Position numbers and translations under genes: made by a program. A DNA stretch of 55,116 bases. It comes from an uncultured Muribaculaceae bacterium (GTDB taxonomy: Bacteria; Bacteroidota; Bacteroidia; Bacteroidales; Muribaculaceae). Position 1 is the first letter of the stretch; each line of letters begins with the position of its first letter. A model generated the notes under the pieces. That model saw nothing but the letters and a program-made list of their open reading frames with translations. It did not search any database and had not been told where the DNA came from. Shown here piece after piece: positions 41,279 to 50,092 of the stretch. The DNA lies in contig CAUBWJ010000013.1 of the NCBI GenBank assembly GCA_958439725.1, positions 1 through 55,116 on the forward strand. The letters run 5' to 3'.

Positions 41279-41315
41279 GAAGAATCCTCCGCCCCGGCGG
41301 GGGATTCTTCGCTTT
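41279..41315 (+). terminator. Terminator of the exbB-tonB operon
   Basis: GAAGAATCCTCCG (41279-41291) pairs with CGGGGGATTCTTC (41298-41310) over 13 bp with one G-T pair, followed by GCTTT. It lies 51 bases after the tonB stop. Confidence 0.85.
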
Positions 41316-41327
41316 AAACCGGGCGCT

Positions 41328-41483
41328 ACGGATTTTACGGACATTACGGACGCTACGGACTTTACGGACTTTACCGACTTTATTGACTCTATTGAGGGTT
41401 CCATTTCTTTGCCAGAGCTTGAGTGTGGTTTAGTCGGTAAGGTCCGTAGAGTCTGTAGTGTCTGTGGTGTCAGTAAGGCCGGT
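41328..41483. repeat. Two facing arrays of 9-bp repeats
   Basis: Left array (41328-41390) is seven units on the plus strand: ACGGATTTT, ACGGACATT, ACGGACGCT, ACGGACTTT, ACGGACTTT, ACCGACTTT, ATTGACTCT. About 50 bases later the minus strand of 41436-41483 reads ACTGACACC, ACAGACACT, ACAGACTCT, ACGGACCTT in the same period, so the arms can pair imperfectly. Nine is a multiple of three, which leaves both strands open and creates a false frame reading T-D-F, but no start or family supports it. Confidence 0.8.
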
Positions 41484-41587
41484 GGCTTTGGGGCTCTGAC
41501 GGCCATCTGGTTTGGCGGAGCCGGGGCTATTTGCTAATTTTGCGGCGAAGTTTGGCTGGAAGAGGGTATTGTTATGCTGTTAAAAGT

Positions 41588-41658
41588 AGGGCTGCTCCAT
41601 GGAGCAGCCGCCTGATAGAGCCGATTATCGGCGGATGCACGAGCGTGCATCCCTACAA
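41588..41658 (+). repeat. Double-hairpin intergenic repeat, copy 3
   Basis: Perfect 18-base palindrome GCTGCTCCATGGAGCAGC (41591-41608), then CCGCCTGATAGAGCCGATTATCGGC and GGATGCACGAGCGTGCATCC (41633-41652), then CTACAA. Nearly identical ends to copy 1 at 294-366. Ends 53 bases before the M16 peptidase start; no promoter is evident in the remaining gap. The 41228-41711 interval contains only this, the terminator and the 9-bp arrays. Confidence 0.88.
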
Positions 41659-41711
41659 ATTGGGTGAAAATTAGCTTCCTCCTTCCATATCACCGCCACT
41701 GACATAGAATA

Positions 41712-42944
41712 ATGAACAACGAAGAATACAATTATTTTACCACCCCGGAGGGGCTGCGGTGTGTGCACCGGCACCGGCCAGGAGCATCCGTGGAATATTG
41801 CGGTGTTGCCGTGAATGCGGGCAGCCGTGACGAGTGCAAAGCTGAGGAGGGCCTCGCTCACTTCGTGGAGCATACCATATTCAAGGGCACTGAGCGGCGA
41901 CGCTCTGTCCATATAATAAACCGTATGGAGTCGTGTGGGGGAGAACTCAATGCCTTCACCACGAAGGAATCTACCGTTGTCTATTCGATTTTTCCGGCGG
42001 GAAATCTCGACCGTGCGACCGACCTGATTGCCGATCTTGTGATGAATTCGCGGTTTCCGGCCGAGGAAATCGACCGCGAACGTGAGGTTGTACTCGACGA
42101 GGTTGCATCGTATCTCGACATGCCCTCCGAAGCCGTTTACGATGATTTCGAGGATCTGCTGTTTGCGGGTTCTGCGCTCGGCCACAATATACTCGGCACG
42201 CGCGAAACCGTCCGTTCGTTCACCCCTGAGGTGTGCCGCGGCTTCCTGTCGCGCTTCTATACCGCACCGAATATGGCTTTCTTCTATCTCGGCCCGGCGG
42301 ATGTGGAAAAAGTAAGGCGAATAGTCAGTCGCCGTTTCGCCTCCCTATCAGTAAGTGCACCGGCCCTGAATCGTGTTGCTCCGGCAGAAGTGCCGGTGTT
42401 CGAGCAGGTGAGGACGCTTGAGGGAGGGCATCAGGCTCACACGGTAGCCGGCTGCCGCCTCCCTGGGCTGCATTCGGAGCTAAATCCGGCCATTCAGATG
42501 CTCGTGAACCATATAGGAGGCCCCGGCATGAATTCGCTGCTGAATGTGCAGCTTCGCGAGAAACGCGGCTTGGTCTATTCCGTCGAGGCGTCGTCGGCGC
42601 GGTTCACCGATTGCGGAATGCTCACCATCTATATGGGCTGTGACCGTGAGGACCTCAGCCGCTGCCGCCGGATTGTGGAGACGACCATGCGGCGCGTGGC
42701 TGAAAACGGCGTTACTCCGGCCCGGCTTTCGGCAATGAAGCGGCAATATCTCGGACAGCTCGCTGTGGCGGGCGACAATTGCGAAAATCTTGCCATAGGG
42801 ATGGGGCGGCGTATTCTCCATTTTCCCACAGTGCTGACCGATGCCCGCGTGCGCGAGCTGGTGGAGGAGATAACTCCCGATGACATCGCGCAGGCTGCCG
42901 CGCTTATGTCGCCCGAGCGCCTTTCGTGGCTTACACTCTGCTGA
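41712..42944 (+). CDS. M16 family zinc metallopeptidase
   Basis: 410 residues, one M16 repeat pair. The inverted zinc motif HFVEH is at 50-54, and E130 (in REVVLDEV), exactly 76 residues after the second histidine, supplies the third ligand. The second half carries the inactive-lobe pattern with REKRGLVYSVEAS. No signal peptide, so cytoplasmic like other small Bacteroidetes M16 peptidases. Substrate unknown. Confidence 0.93.
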   Translation: MNNEEYNYFTTPEGLRCVHRHRPGASVEYCGVAVNAGSRDECKAEEGLAHFVEHTIFKGTERRRSVHIINRMESCGGELNAFTTKESTVVYSIFPAGNLDRATDLIADLVMNSRFPAEEIDREREVVLDEVASYLDMPSEAVYDDFEDLLFAGSALGHNILGTRETVRSFTPEVCRGFLSRFYTAPNMAFFYLGPADVEKVRRIVSRRFASLSVSAPALNRVAPAEVPVFEQVRTLEGGHQAHTVAGCRLPGLHSELNPAIQMLVNHIGGPGMNSLLNVQLREKRGLVYSVEASSARFTDCGMLTIYMGCDREDLSRCRRIVETTMRRVAENGVTPARLSAMKRQYLGQLAVAGDNCENLAIGMGRRILHFPTVLTDARVRELVEEITPDDIAQAAALMSPERLSWLTLC

Positions 42945-42958
42945 AAATGCCCGAATCT

Positions 42959-42990
42959 TTTGCAGGAGCCGTGTAAAAGTGCTAATTTCG
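42959..42990 (+). promoter_or_regulatory. Promoter of the dus gene
   Basis: TTTG (42959-42962), a 20-base spacer and TAATTTCG (42983-42990), one mismatch from the -7 consensus. About 50 bases before the ATG at 43042. Confidence 0.55.
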
Positions 42991-43041
42991 TAACCTGCGA
43001 GGACTACGGGTGTCCGCGCGCCGCTAAACCGTATCCGTAAT

Positions 43042-44067
43042 ATGAAGATAGGAGACATCGATCTGGGTCAGCGACCGGTGATGCTCGCTCCGATGGAGGA
43101 CGTCACCGACCGCAGCTTCCGGCTGCTCTGCAAGGAGCAGGGGGCCGACATGACCTATAGCGAGTTTGTGAGCGCCGATGCCCTCATACGCAATATAGCC
43201 TCCACCACCCGTAAACTTTCAATAGACCCCGCCGAACGCCCGACGGCCATTCAGATCTACGGCCGCGATCCGGCCACGATGGCCGAGGCCGCGAGGATTG
43301 CCGAGGGAGCCAGGCCCGATATTATCGACATAAACTTCGGTTGCCCGGTGAAGAAAGTGGCCGGAAAAGGTGCCGGAGCGGGATTGCTGCGCGATATCCC
43401 GACGATGCTTGCCATCACGCGGGCTGTGGTGGATGCCGTGAAAGTGCCGGTGACGGTGAAGACGCGTCTGGGCTGGGACCACGACAACCGTATAATCGTT
43501 GAGCTTGCCGAACAGCTTCAGGACTGCGGAATACGCGCCCTGACCGTTCACGGACGCACGCGCTCGCAGATGTACACCGGCAGCGCCGACTGGGAGATGA
43601 TAGCCCGCGTGAAAGAAAATCCGCGGCTCACAATCCCCGTGATAGGCAACGGCGACATCACCACGCCATCGCAGGCTGCCGAAGCGTTCACGCGCTACGG
43701 CGTTGACGGTGTGATGGTGGGACGCGCCTCCATAGGCGCTCCGTGGATATTCCGCTATATGAAAGCGGCCGTGGAGGGGCAGCCCTCTCCGGAGGTGAGC
43801 GATGCCGAGCGTTTCGCCATGATTCGGCGCCAGATCCGCGAAAGCGTTGACCGCATCGACGAGTACCGAGGCATTCTCCACATACGCCGTCACCTTGCTG
43901 CCTCGCCGCTCTTCAAGGGAATCCCCGATTTCCGCGCCACGCGCATTGAAATGCTCCGTGCCGACACCCTCGACGCCCTCGAGACCATCCTCTCCCGCAT
44001 AGAAACCGAAATCCTTCCAGCCGCGCGCCAGTCGGCGCAGCCCGGAAGCGTTTCAAATACTCTCTGA
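43042..44067 (+). CDS. dusB: tRNA-dihydrouridine synthase (DusB type)
   Basis: 341 residues. FMN-dependent reductase of uridines in tRNA D-loops. Motifs: RPVMLAPMEDVTDRSFRLLCKEQGAD (N-terminal FMN barrel), DINFGCPVKKVAGKGAGAGLL with the catalytic cysteine in NFGCP, LTVHGRTRSQMYTGSADW, and IGNGDITTPSQAAEAFTRYGVDGVMVGRASIGAPWIF. The C-terminal helical domain is present. Bacteroidetes commonly carry a single DusB; the B subtype is inferred from motif pattern. Confidence 0.9.
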   Translation: MKIGDIDLGQRPVMLAPMEDVTDRSFRLLCKEQGADMTYSEFVSADALIRNIASTTRKLSIDPAERPTAIQIYGRDPATMAEAARIAEGARPDIIDINFGCPVKKVAGKGAGAGLLRDIPTMLAITRAVVDAVKVPVTVKTRLGWDHDNRIIVELAEQLQDCGIRALTVHGRTRSQMYTGSADWEMIARVKENPRLTIPVIGNGDITTPSQAAEAFTRYGVDGVMVGRASIGAPWIFRYMKAAVEGQPSPEVSDAERFAMIRRQIRESVDRIDEYRGILHIRRHLAASPLFKGIPDFRATRIEMLRADTLDALETILSRIETEILPAARQSAQPGSVSNTL

Positions 44068-44096
44068 TTAATCACAGACCATCATTATCATACTCT

Positions 44097-44795
44097 ATGA
44101 AAACTCTTTTCGTCACACTGCTTATGATTCTCACCGGCCTCACGGCCGCTGCCGAACACTTCGAGATGACATTTGGCGAGTTCAACGAACTCCAGGTTGT
44201 CGACGGCATAAATGTGGACTATCACTGCGACCCTGCAATGGCAGGCAAGGTGGTGTTTGACTGCGATCCCACCAAAGCGTCGCTGGTGATGTTCGAGCCT
44301 TCCGGCGAGAAACTTTCAGTGAAACTCACTATCCGCGACACCAAGGAGACCGGTCTCCCCACCATCCATGTCTATTCATCTTATCTCACCAAGGTGGAAA
44401 ACGACGGTGATTCAACTGTGAGAGTGCTTTCGACCACTCCCGGCCCGAAGCTCCAGGCCAAGCTCGTGGGCAACGGACGCCTCTCGGTGCGCGATGTCAA
44501 GGTCACCAATCTCGAGGCCGAACTGATCACTGGCAAAGGCATGATAGCCGTGTCCGGTACCGCCAAGGTGGCCCAGCTCAAGATTATAGGAGCCGGTCAG
44601 ATCCAGGCCGATGAACTTCGTGCCGATGTTGTCAAGGCTACCCTTACGGGCACCGGCACCATCAACTGCTATCCTCTTGAGGCGCTCAACACCTCGGGCA
44701 TGGGTCCCGGCAAGGTGATATACCGCGGCAAACCCAAGGTGACACGCAGCGGACTCAAAATGGTAAAGGCCGTTTCGGCCGACCTTCCGCAATAA
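44097..44795 (+). CDS. DUF2807 (head GIN) family exported protein
   Basis: 232 residues: signal peptide (MKTLFVTLLMILTGLTAAAE), then a repetitive beta-strand body matching putative auto-transporter adhesin head GIN domains (FNELQVVDGINVDYHCDP, ENDGDSTVRVLSTT, KLVGNGRLSVRDVKV, GKGMIAVSGTAKVAQLKIIGAGQIQADELRADVVKATLTGTGTINCY). These repeats probably form a right-handed beta helix. Function unknown. 29 bases after dusB. Confidence 0.85.
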   Translation: MKTLFVTLLMILTGLTAAAEHFEMTFGEFNELQVVDGINVDYHCDPAMAGKVVFDCDPTKASLVMFEPSGEKLSVKLTIRDTKETGLPTIHVYSSYLTKVENDGDSTVRVLSTTPGPKLQAKLVGNGRLSVRDVKVTNLEAELITGKGMIAVSGTAKVAQLKIIGAGQIQADELRADVVKATLTGTGTINCYPLEALNTSGMGPGKVIYRGKPKVTRSGLKMVKAVSADLPQ

Positions 44796-44801
44796 ACGGG
44801 C

Positions 44802-46304
44802 ATGGCCGTTTCTGACGAACAGTCTGACATGAAGATGCGCGTGGCGCGCACCCTCAAGTGGAACGTGGTCGACAAAGTGGCCTCGCAGCTGCTCTATGCC
44901 GTTACCGGCGTGATTCTCGCCCGGCTTCTGTCGCAGGCCGATTTCGGTCTGATAGGAGCCGTGCTCGTTTTTCAGGCTTTCGGCTCGCTGTTCATAGACA
45001 GCGGTTTTTCTTATGCCCTGATCCAGCGTAAGGAACCCACCCAGACCGACTACAGTACCGTGCTGTGGTTCAATCTCGGCATGGCGGCGCTTGTATATGC
45101 CATCCTCTTTTTCTGCGCGCCGCTCATAGCCGATATATTTCAGGGAGACCGGCGGCTCATTCCGCTCACGCGCGTGATGCTGCTCACCTTCATTATCAAC
45201 GCTTCGGCCATAGTGCAGACCAACCGCCTGATGAAGCGCATGGAGGTGCGCATGATAGCCGTGAGCAATTCGCTGGGACTGTTTGCCGGAGCGATTGTCG
45301 GCATCGGTCTGGCGGTTGGCGGTTTCGGGGTATGGGCGCTCGTATGGCAGGCCATAGCTGTGGCATCGGTGAAGTCGGCCGTGCTGTGGCTCACCGGCGG
45401 CTGGCGCCCCGACATGAGGTTTTCCTTTCCGGCCCTCCGCTCCTTCTTCAGAGTGGGCAGCGGGATGATGGGTACATCGTTTCTCAACACACTGTTTCAG
45501 TATATCTATCCGGGCATAATAGGCAACGTGGCCGGCCTTGTGCCACTCGGCTACTATACGCAGAGCGACAAATGGAGCAAGATGGGGGTGTCGAGTCTGT
45601 CGGCCGTGCTCACGTCATCTTTTCTTCCTGTGCTTTCCAAATATCAGGACAATCCCGCGGAATTTGCCTCTTCGGCGGCGAAGATGAACCGTTTCACGTC
45701 CTATCTGGTGTTTCCGGCCATGATATTCCTGATTGTGGTGGCCACGCCGCTCTTCCATATTCTTTTCGGTACCAAATGGGATCCCTCCATTGCCCTGTTT
45801 CAGCTCCTGCTGGTAAGAGGTATATTCACCGTGCTTACGCAGCTCTATGCCAACTATGTGATGTCGCGCGGCAAGGCAGCGCTGATGGTGTGGACCGAGA
45901 TACTTCGCGACGGCATAACCATCGCTGCCATACTTCTTACATTGCCGTATATCGCGCAGACGCGTCCCGGAAACCCCACATGGGGCATAGAGGTGATGCT
46001 CTGGGGGCAGGTGGCCGCAGGCATAGCGGCGTGGGGCGCTACCGTCTGGATAGCAGCTCCGCTTACGTGGCGCCGCCGCAGCCAGTTCCTCACCGACTCC
46101 GCTCCGTATCTTGCGGAAGCGCTTGTGGCCGCGGCCGCAATGCTCGCTTTCATCCCCCTCATCTCCAATCCCTGGCTGCTGCTTCCGGTGCAGCTCATAG
46201 CGGGCGGGGGGATATATATGGGGCTTAACGCCATGCTTCATTCAGCCATTCAGCGCGACGCCCTCAACTATATTCGCGGTCGCGGAAGCAAGAAACGCCT
46301 CTAA
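44802..46304 (+). CDS. Polysaccharide flippase (Wzx/MATE-like, oligosaccharide flippase family)
   Basis: 500 residues, about 12-14 membrane helices, MVF fold. It begins with the typical ARTLKWNVVDKVASQLLYAVTGVILARLLSQADFGLIG and has the signature FIDSGFSYALIQRKEPTQTDYSTVLWFNLGMAAL. Members flip lipid-linked oligosaccharides across the inner membrane for surface polysaccharide or O-antigen assembly. It is not beside glycosyltransferases here, so the substrate is unknown. Starts 6 bases after the DUF2807 gene. Confidence 0.88.
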   Translation: MAVSDEQSDMKMRVARTLKWNVVDKVASQLLYAVTGVILARLLSQADFGLIGAVLVFQAFGSLFIDSGFSYALIQRKEPTQTDYSTVLWFNLGMAALVYAILFFCAPLIADIFQGDRRLIPLTRVMLLTFIINASAIVQTNRLMKRMEVRMIAVSNSLGLFAGAIVGIGLAVGGFGVWALVWQAIAVASVKSAVLWLTGGWRPDMRFSFPALRSFFRVGSGMMGTSFLNTLFQYIYPGIIGNVAGLVPLGYYTQSDKWSKMGVSSLSAVLTSSFLPVLSKYQDNPAEFASSAAKMNRFTSYLVFPAMIFLIVVATPLFHILFGTKWDPSIALFQLLLVRGIFTVLTQLYANYVMSRGKAALMVWTEILRDGITIAAILLTLPYIAQTRPGNPTWGIEVMLWGQVAAGIAAWGATVWIAAPLTWRRRSQFLTDSAPYLAEALVAAAAMLAFIPLISNPWLLLPVQLIAGGGIYMGLNAMLHSAIQRDALNYIRGRGSKKRL

Positions 46305-46319
46305 TTCAAGATAATTTAT

Positions 46320-46327
46320 TACATTTG
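46320..46327 (+). promoter_or_regulatory. -7 box just before ssb
   Basis: TACATTTG ends four bases before the ssb ATG at 46332, so the transcript would be essentially leaderless. No TTTG is seen 19-21 bases upstream. Confidence 0.45.
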
Positions 46328-46331
46328 CAAT

Positions 46332-46673
46332 ATGTCAGTAAATAAAGTAATACTTGTGGGCAATGTGGGCGGTGACCCCGAGATGCGCCATGTGGGCGAG
46401 CGGCTTATTGCCGAATTCCGGCTGGCCACCAATGAGCGCGCCTACACCACCGCCTCAGGCACTCAGATTCCGGAGCGCACCGAATGGCACCGTATAGTGA
46501 TGTGGGACCGCAATGCCGAGACCGTGGAGAAATATGTGCGCAAAGGCGCCAAGCTCTATGTCGAGGGCAAGCTCCGCACCCGTGTGTGGGAAGACCGCAA
46601 CACCATAAAGCATACCGTCACGGAGATTTATGCCGATTTCTTCGACATTCTCTCGCGCCCCGTGCAATCGTGA
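46332..46673 (+). CDS. ssb: Single-stranded DNA-binding protein, short form
   Basis: 113 residues: a complete OB fold (NKVILVGNVGGDPEMRHV, EFRLATNERA, RTEWHRIVMWDRNAETVEKYVRKGAKLYVEGKLRTRVWED, TEIYADFFDIL). It ends at the fold: the usual flexible tail with an acidic tip (DDxIPF) is missing, so it cannot recruit partners in the normal way. Bacteroidetes often have a second longer SSB elsewhere, so this may be an accessory form. Confidence 0.9.
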   Translation: MSVNKVILVGNVGGDPEMRHVGERLIAEFRLATNERAYTTASGTQIPERTEWHRIVMWDRNAETVEKYVRKGAKLYVEGKLRTRVWEDRNTIKHTVTEIYADFFDILSRPVQS

Positions 46674-46731
46674 TTCCATCCTTGAAGAAAACTACCAAAT
46701 CATTATCATCACACATATCAGTAATCCCTAA

Positions 46732-48708
46732 ATGGAAAAAGACAAAGTAATTTACGAAGACGGCGATCCCATAGAGCTGCCCGAAAACGCGTTTCGCGAA
46801 CTGGGCGCCGATGAGGACTATCGCCCCGTGATGCATCCGGCTCACGATTATCCGGAAGTCACGCCTTACTCCGTGACGCTCGGACTCGTCCTTGCCGTAA
46901 TTTTCAGTGCCGCAGCGGCCTATCTGGGTCTGCGCGTTGGCCAGGTGTTCGAGGCCGCGATACCCATCGCCATTATCGCCGTTGGACTCTCCGGCGCCTT
47001 GAAGAAAAACAATCCTCTGGGACAGAATGTGATGATACAGTCAATCGGCGCCTGCTCGGGCGTGATTGTGGCAGGGGCCATCTTCACTCTCCCCGCGCTG
47101 TTCATTCTGCAGGGCACTTATCCCGAGATAACGGTCAACTTCCTCGAGATTTTCCTGAGCTCTCTCTTGGGCGGTATACTCGGCATACTTTTCTTCATCC
47201 CCTTCCGTAAATATTTCGTGAAGGAGATGCACGGAAAATACCCCTTCCCCGAAGCTACCGCCACCACTCAGGTGCTTATGAGCAGCCAGGCCAAAGGCGA
47301 GGCTGCCGGCGGTCAGGCCAAGACCCTTGTGATAGCCGCTCTTATCGGCGGTATCTATGATTACGTGCTCGCCACCTTCGGCGTGTGGGCCGAGAATATT
47401 TCCACCGCTCTGACTTCGTGGGGCTCCTCGCTCATGGAAAAGACCAAGCTGATAGTGAGCTGCAACACCGGAGCCGCGCTGCTTGGCCTCGGTTATATCG
47501 TGGGTCTGAAATACGCGTTTGTGATCTTTGCCGGCTCGGCATTCGTATGGTGGGTGATAATCCCGCTTCTGGGCACCTACGGCTCGGCTGAGCTCACGGC
47601 GCTGACGCCCGACGCAATGTTCTCGGAATATGCCCGTCTGATAGGCATCGGCGGCATAGCCATGGCCGGTGTGATAGGCATCATAAAGTCGCGCGGCATC
47701 ATAGCTCAGGCCGCAGGACTGGCTGTGCGAGAGTTCGGCGGAGGCGCCTCGAAGGAGAAACCGGTGCGCTGGCAGCTCGACATATCCATGAAGCACATAG
47801 TGTTCTTCATAGCCATAGCGCTTGTGGTGGTGCTCGTGTTCTTCTGGCTGGGTGTACTCCATAACTTCTGGCAGGCGCTTGTGGCCTGGGTGGTTGTTAC
47901 CGTAATAGCCTTCCTGTTCACAACCGTTGCCGCCAATGCCATTGCCATCGTGGGCACCAATCCTGTATCGGGCATGACCCTGATGACGCTTATCGTGGCT
48001 TCGGCCATATTCGTGGGCGTGGGTATCAGCGGCACTTCCGGCATGGTAGCCTCTATGGTGATAGGCGGCGTGGTCTGCACGGCTCTTTCGATGGCCGGCG
48101 GTTTCGTTACCGACCTCAAGATCGGCTACTGGCTCGGCTCGACTCCCCGCAAGCAGGAGACATGGAAATTCGTGGGCACCTTCGTTTCGGCTGCTACCGT
48201 AGGCGGCGTGGTGCTTCTGCTCAACAACGTGTACGGTTTCACCGGCCCCAACGCTCTTGTGGCTCCGCAGGCCAATGCCATGGCTAAGGTGATAGAGCCC
48301 ATAATGATGGGTGGCGATACACCCTGGATACTCTACATGACCGGCGCTATACTTGCTCTTCTCCTCAACTGGCTCGGTGTGCCCGCGCTCGCATTCTGCC
48401 TGGGTATGTTCATTCCCATGAGCCTCAATACTCCGCTGCTCGTGGGCGGCGCAATATCATGGTTCGTGAGCACCCGCAGCCGCAACAAAGAGTTCAACGA
48501 CGCACGCCGCGACCGCGGTACGCTGATTTCTTCCGGTCTTATAGCCGGTGGCGCACTCTTCGGTGTGTTCGCGGCCCTTACGCGCTTCGCAGGATTTGAA
48601 TATACTTCCGATATGCCCGTGGCCCTCAATCAGGGACTGGGCGTGATAGTGTACCTGCTCCTCATCCTCTATCTGGGCTGGGACAGCATGCGCGGAAAGA
48701 AAGCCTGA
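46732..48708 (+). CDS. OPT family oligopeptide transporter
   Basis: 658 residues with about 14-16 membrane helices. It begins with a short acidic cytoplasmic part then YSVTLGLVLAVIFSAAAAYLGLRVGQVFEAAIPIAIIAVG, the OPT signature, and includes FPEATATTQVLMSSQ and the long FTTVAANAIAIVGTNPVSGMTLMTL. Symports peptides or metal complexes with protons in characterised members; substrate here unknown. Second signature GGFVTDLKIGYWLGSTPRKQ is present. 58 bases after ssb. Confidence 0.9.
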   Translation: MEKDKVIYEDGDPIELPENAFRELGADEDYRPVMHPAHDYPEVTPYSVTLGLVLAVIFSAAAAYLGLRVGQVFEAAIPIAIIAVGLSGALKKNNPLGQNVMIQSIGACSGVIVAGAIFTLPALFILQGTYPEITVNFLEIFLSSLLGGILGILFFIPFRKYFVKEMHGKYPFPEATATTQVLMSSQAKGEAAGGQAKTLVIAALIGGIYDYVLATFGVWAENISTALTSWGSSLMEKTKLIVSCNTGAALLGLGYIVGLKYAFVIFAGSAFVWWVIIPLLGTYGSAELTALTPDAMFSEYARLIGIGGIAMAGVIGIIKSRGIIAQAAGLAVREFGGGASKEKPVRWQLDISMKHIVFFIAIALVVVLVFFWLGVLHNFWQALVAWVVVTVIAFLFTTVAANAIAIVGTNPVSGMTLMTLIVASAIFVGVGISGTSGMVASMVIGGVVCTALSMAGGFVTDLKIGYWLGSTPRKQETWKFVGTFVSAATVGGVVLLLNNVYGFTGPNALVAPQANAMAKVIEPIMMGGDTPWILYMTGAILALLLNWLGVPALAFCLGMFIPMSLNTPLLVGGAISWFVSTRSRNKEFNDARRDRGTLISSGLIAGGALFGVFAALTRFAGFEYTSDMPVALNQGLGVIVYLLLILYLGWDSMRGKKA

Positions 48709-48733
48709 AACAAGTTCTAAAATGAAATAGGAC

Positions 48734-50068
48734 GTGGAAACGTCGAAACCCTCTTCCGACAAGAGCCGGGAGCTCCTCAGGAGCATCCTGGCTCTGTCGC
48801 TTCCGTCGATAGTCACAAACATAGCGGTGCCGGTGCTTTCAATCACCGACACTGCCATCGCCGGCCATATCGGCGACGCTCTGACCATAGCTGCTGTGGC
48901 TGTGGGGGGAACGATGTTCAACCTCATATACTGGCTTTGCGGATTCCTGCGCATGGGATCCAGCGGCCCTGCCGCGCAGGCCTACGGAGCCGGACAGACG
49001 GGGGAATGCAACCAGATACTCTGCCGTGGACTGCTCCTCGCCGTAGGGCTTGGAATAGGAATGATAGCGTTGCAGTCGCCACTGGCGCGGTTGCTTCTGC
49101 GGTTGATAGATGCCGACGCTTCCACCGCTTCCATCGCCTTACGCTATTTCTCCATCTGCGTGTGGGGCGCACCAGCAGTGCTTGCCAATTATTGCTTCAG
49201 CGGCTGGTTTCTGGGTCGGCAGAACACAAGGGTGACGATGTGGGTGTCGCTTTTCATGGTGGTGTTCAATATCGCCGTGAGCCTTACATTGGTAGGCGTG
49301 TTCAGGATGGGTGTTGAGGGCATCGCCACAGGCACGCTTTCGGCGCAATGGGCCTCCTGCCTGATATTCCTGGTGGCGGCGCTGAGGGAGCGCAGTCTCG
49401 AGGGCGTGACACGGAGAGGGGTGTTCAATCTGGGTGCGCTGCTGCGTTTTTTCAGAATCAATACCGACATATTTCTTCGCACGGTATGCCTTGTGACGGT
49501 AACGCTGTGGTTCACCCGCACGGGTGCGCGCCAGAGCGAGCTGATGCTTGCCGTCAACGCCGTGCTGATGCAGCTGTTCACGCTCTTCTCGTTTTTTATG
49601 GATGGTTTCGCCTATGCGGCCGAAGCCCTATGCGGCATGCTTGCCGGAGCGGGGCAATACGGGACGCTGCGCCTTATGGTAAGGCGTCTTCTCGGTGTTG
49701 GCGTGGCGTTCGCACTGGTGTTCAGTGTGATATATCTGCTCTGCGGAACCGAAATAATCGGCCTGATAAGCAGCGACAGCCGCGTGGTGGAAGGCGCGGG
49801 AGAATATATGGGATGGGCCGTCACGGTTCCATGCGCCGGATTCATGGCCTTTATATGGGACGGCGTTTATGTGGGGCTTACGCGCACCCGCGAGATGCTT
49901 TTGTCGATGGGTGTGGCAACCGCGGTGTTCTTTGCGGTGTATGCCGTGGCATTTCCACGCATGGGCAACCACGGGCTGTGGCTGGCATTCGTGTGCTACC
50001 TGTTTGTGAGAGGTCTGCTTCTGGGACTGATGTCGCGCCGACCAGGAATCCTCAGCCGGATTTCGTAA
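48734..50068 (+). CDS. MATE family efflux transporter
   Basis: 444 residues from a GTG start (reads METSKPSSDKSRELLRSILALS). 12 helices, MATE fold with LPSIVTNIAVPVLSITDTAIAGHIGDALTIAAVAVGGTMFNLIYWLCGFLRMGSSG. Exports drugs or dyes with Na+ or H+. An ATG AAA TAG lies in the same frame two codons upstream (48722-48730), so the likely original ATG start is cut off by a stop; see findings. 25 bases after the OPT gene, converging on the DUF3109 gene. Confidence 0.9.
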   Translation: METSKPSSDKSRELLRSILALSLPSIVTNIAVPVLSITDTAIAGHIGDALTIAAVAVGGTMFNLIYWLCGFLRMGSSGPAAQAYGAGQTGECNQILCRGLLLAVGLGIGMIALQSPLARLLLRLIDADASTASIALRYFSICVWGAPAVLANYCFSGWFLGRQNTRVTMWVSLFMVVFNIAVSLTLVGVFRMGVEGIATGTLSAQWASCLIFLVAALRERSLEGVTRRGVFNLGALLRFFRINTDIFLRTVCLVTVTLWFTRTGARQSELMLAVNAVLMQLFTLFSFFMDGFAYAAEALCGMLAGAGQYGTLRLMVRRLLGVGVAFALVFSVIYLLCGTEIIGLISSDSRVVEGAGEYMGWAVTVPCAGFMAFIWDGVYVGLTRTREMLLSMGVATAVFFAVYAVAFPRMGNHGLWLAFVCYLFVRGLLLGLMSRRPGILSRIS

Positions 50069-50092
50069 GCATTTTAGGGGCTTAGACGAGTA

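Noticed and set aside
41244..41537. Small protein with T-D-F repeats after tonB
   Set aside because: It runs through the terminator and the 9-bp repeats; the period creates the reading frame.
49348..50085. 245-codon frame overlapping the MATE gene in another phase
   Set aside because: The MATE frame has clear membrane helices and motifs; the alternative is Arg/Gly-rich shadow.
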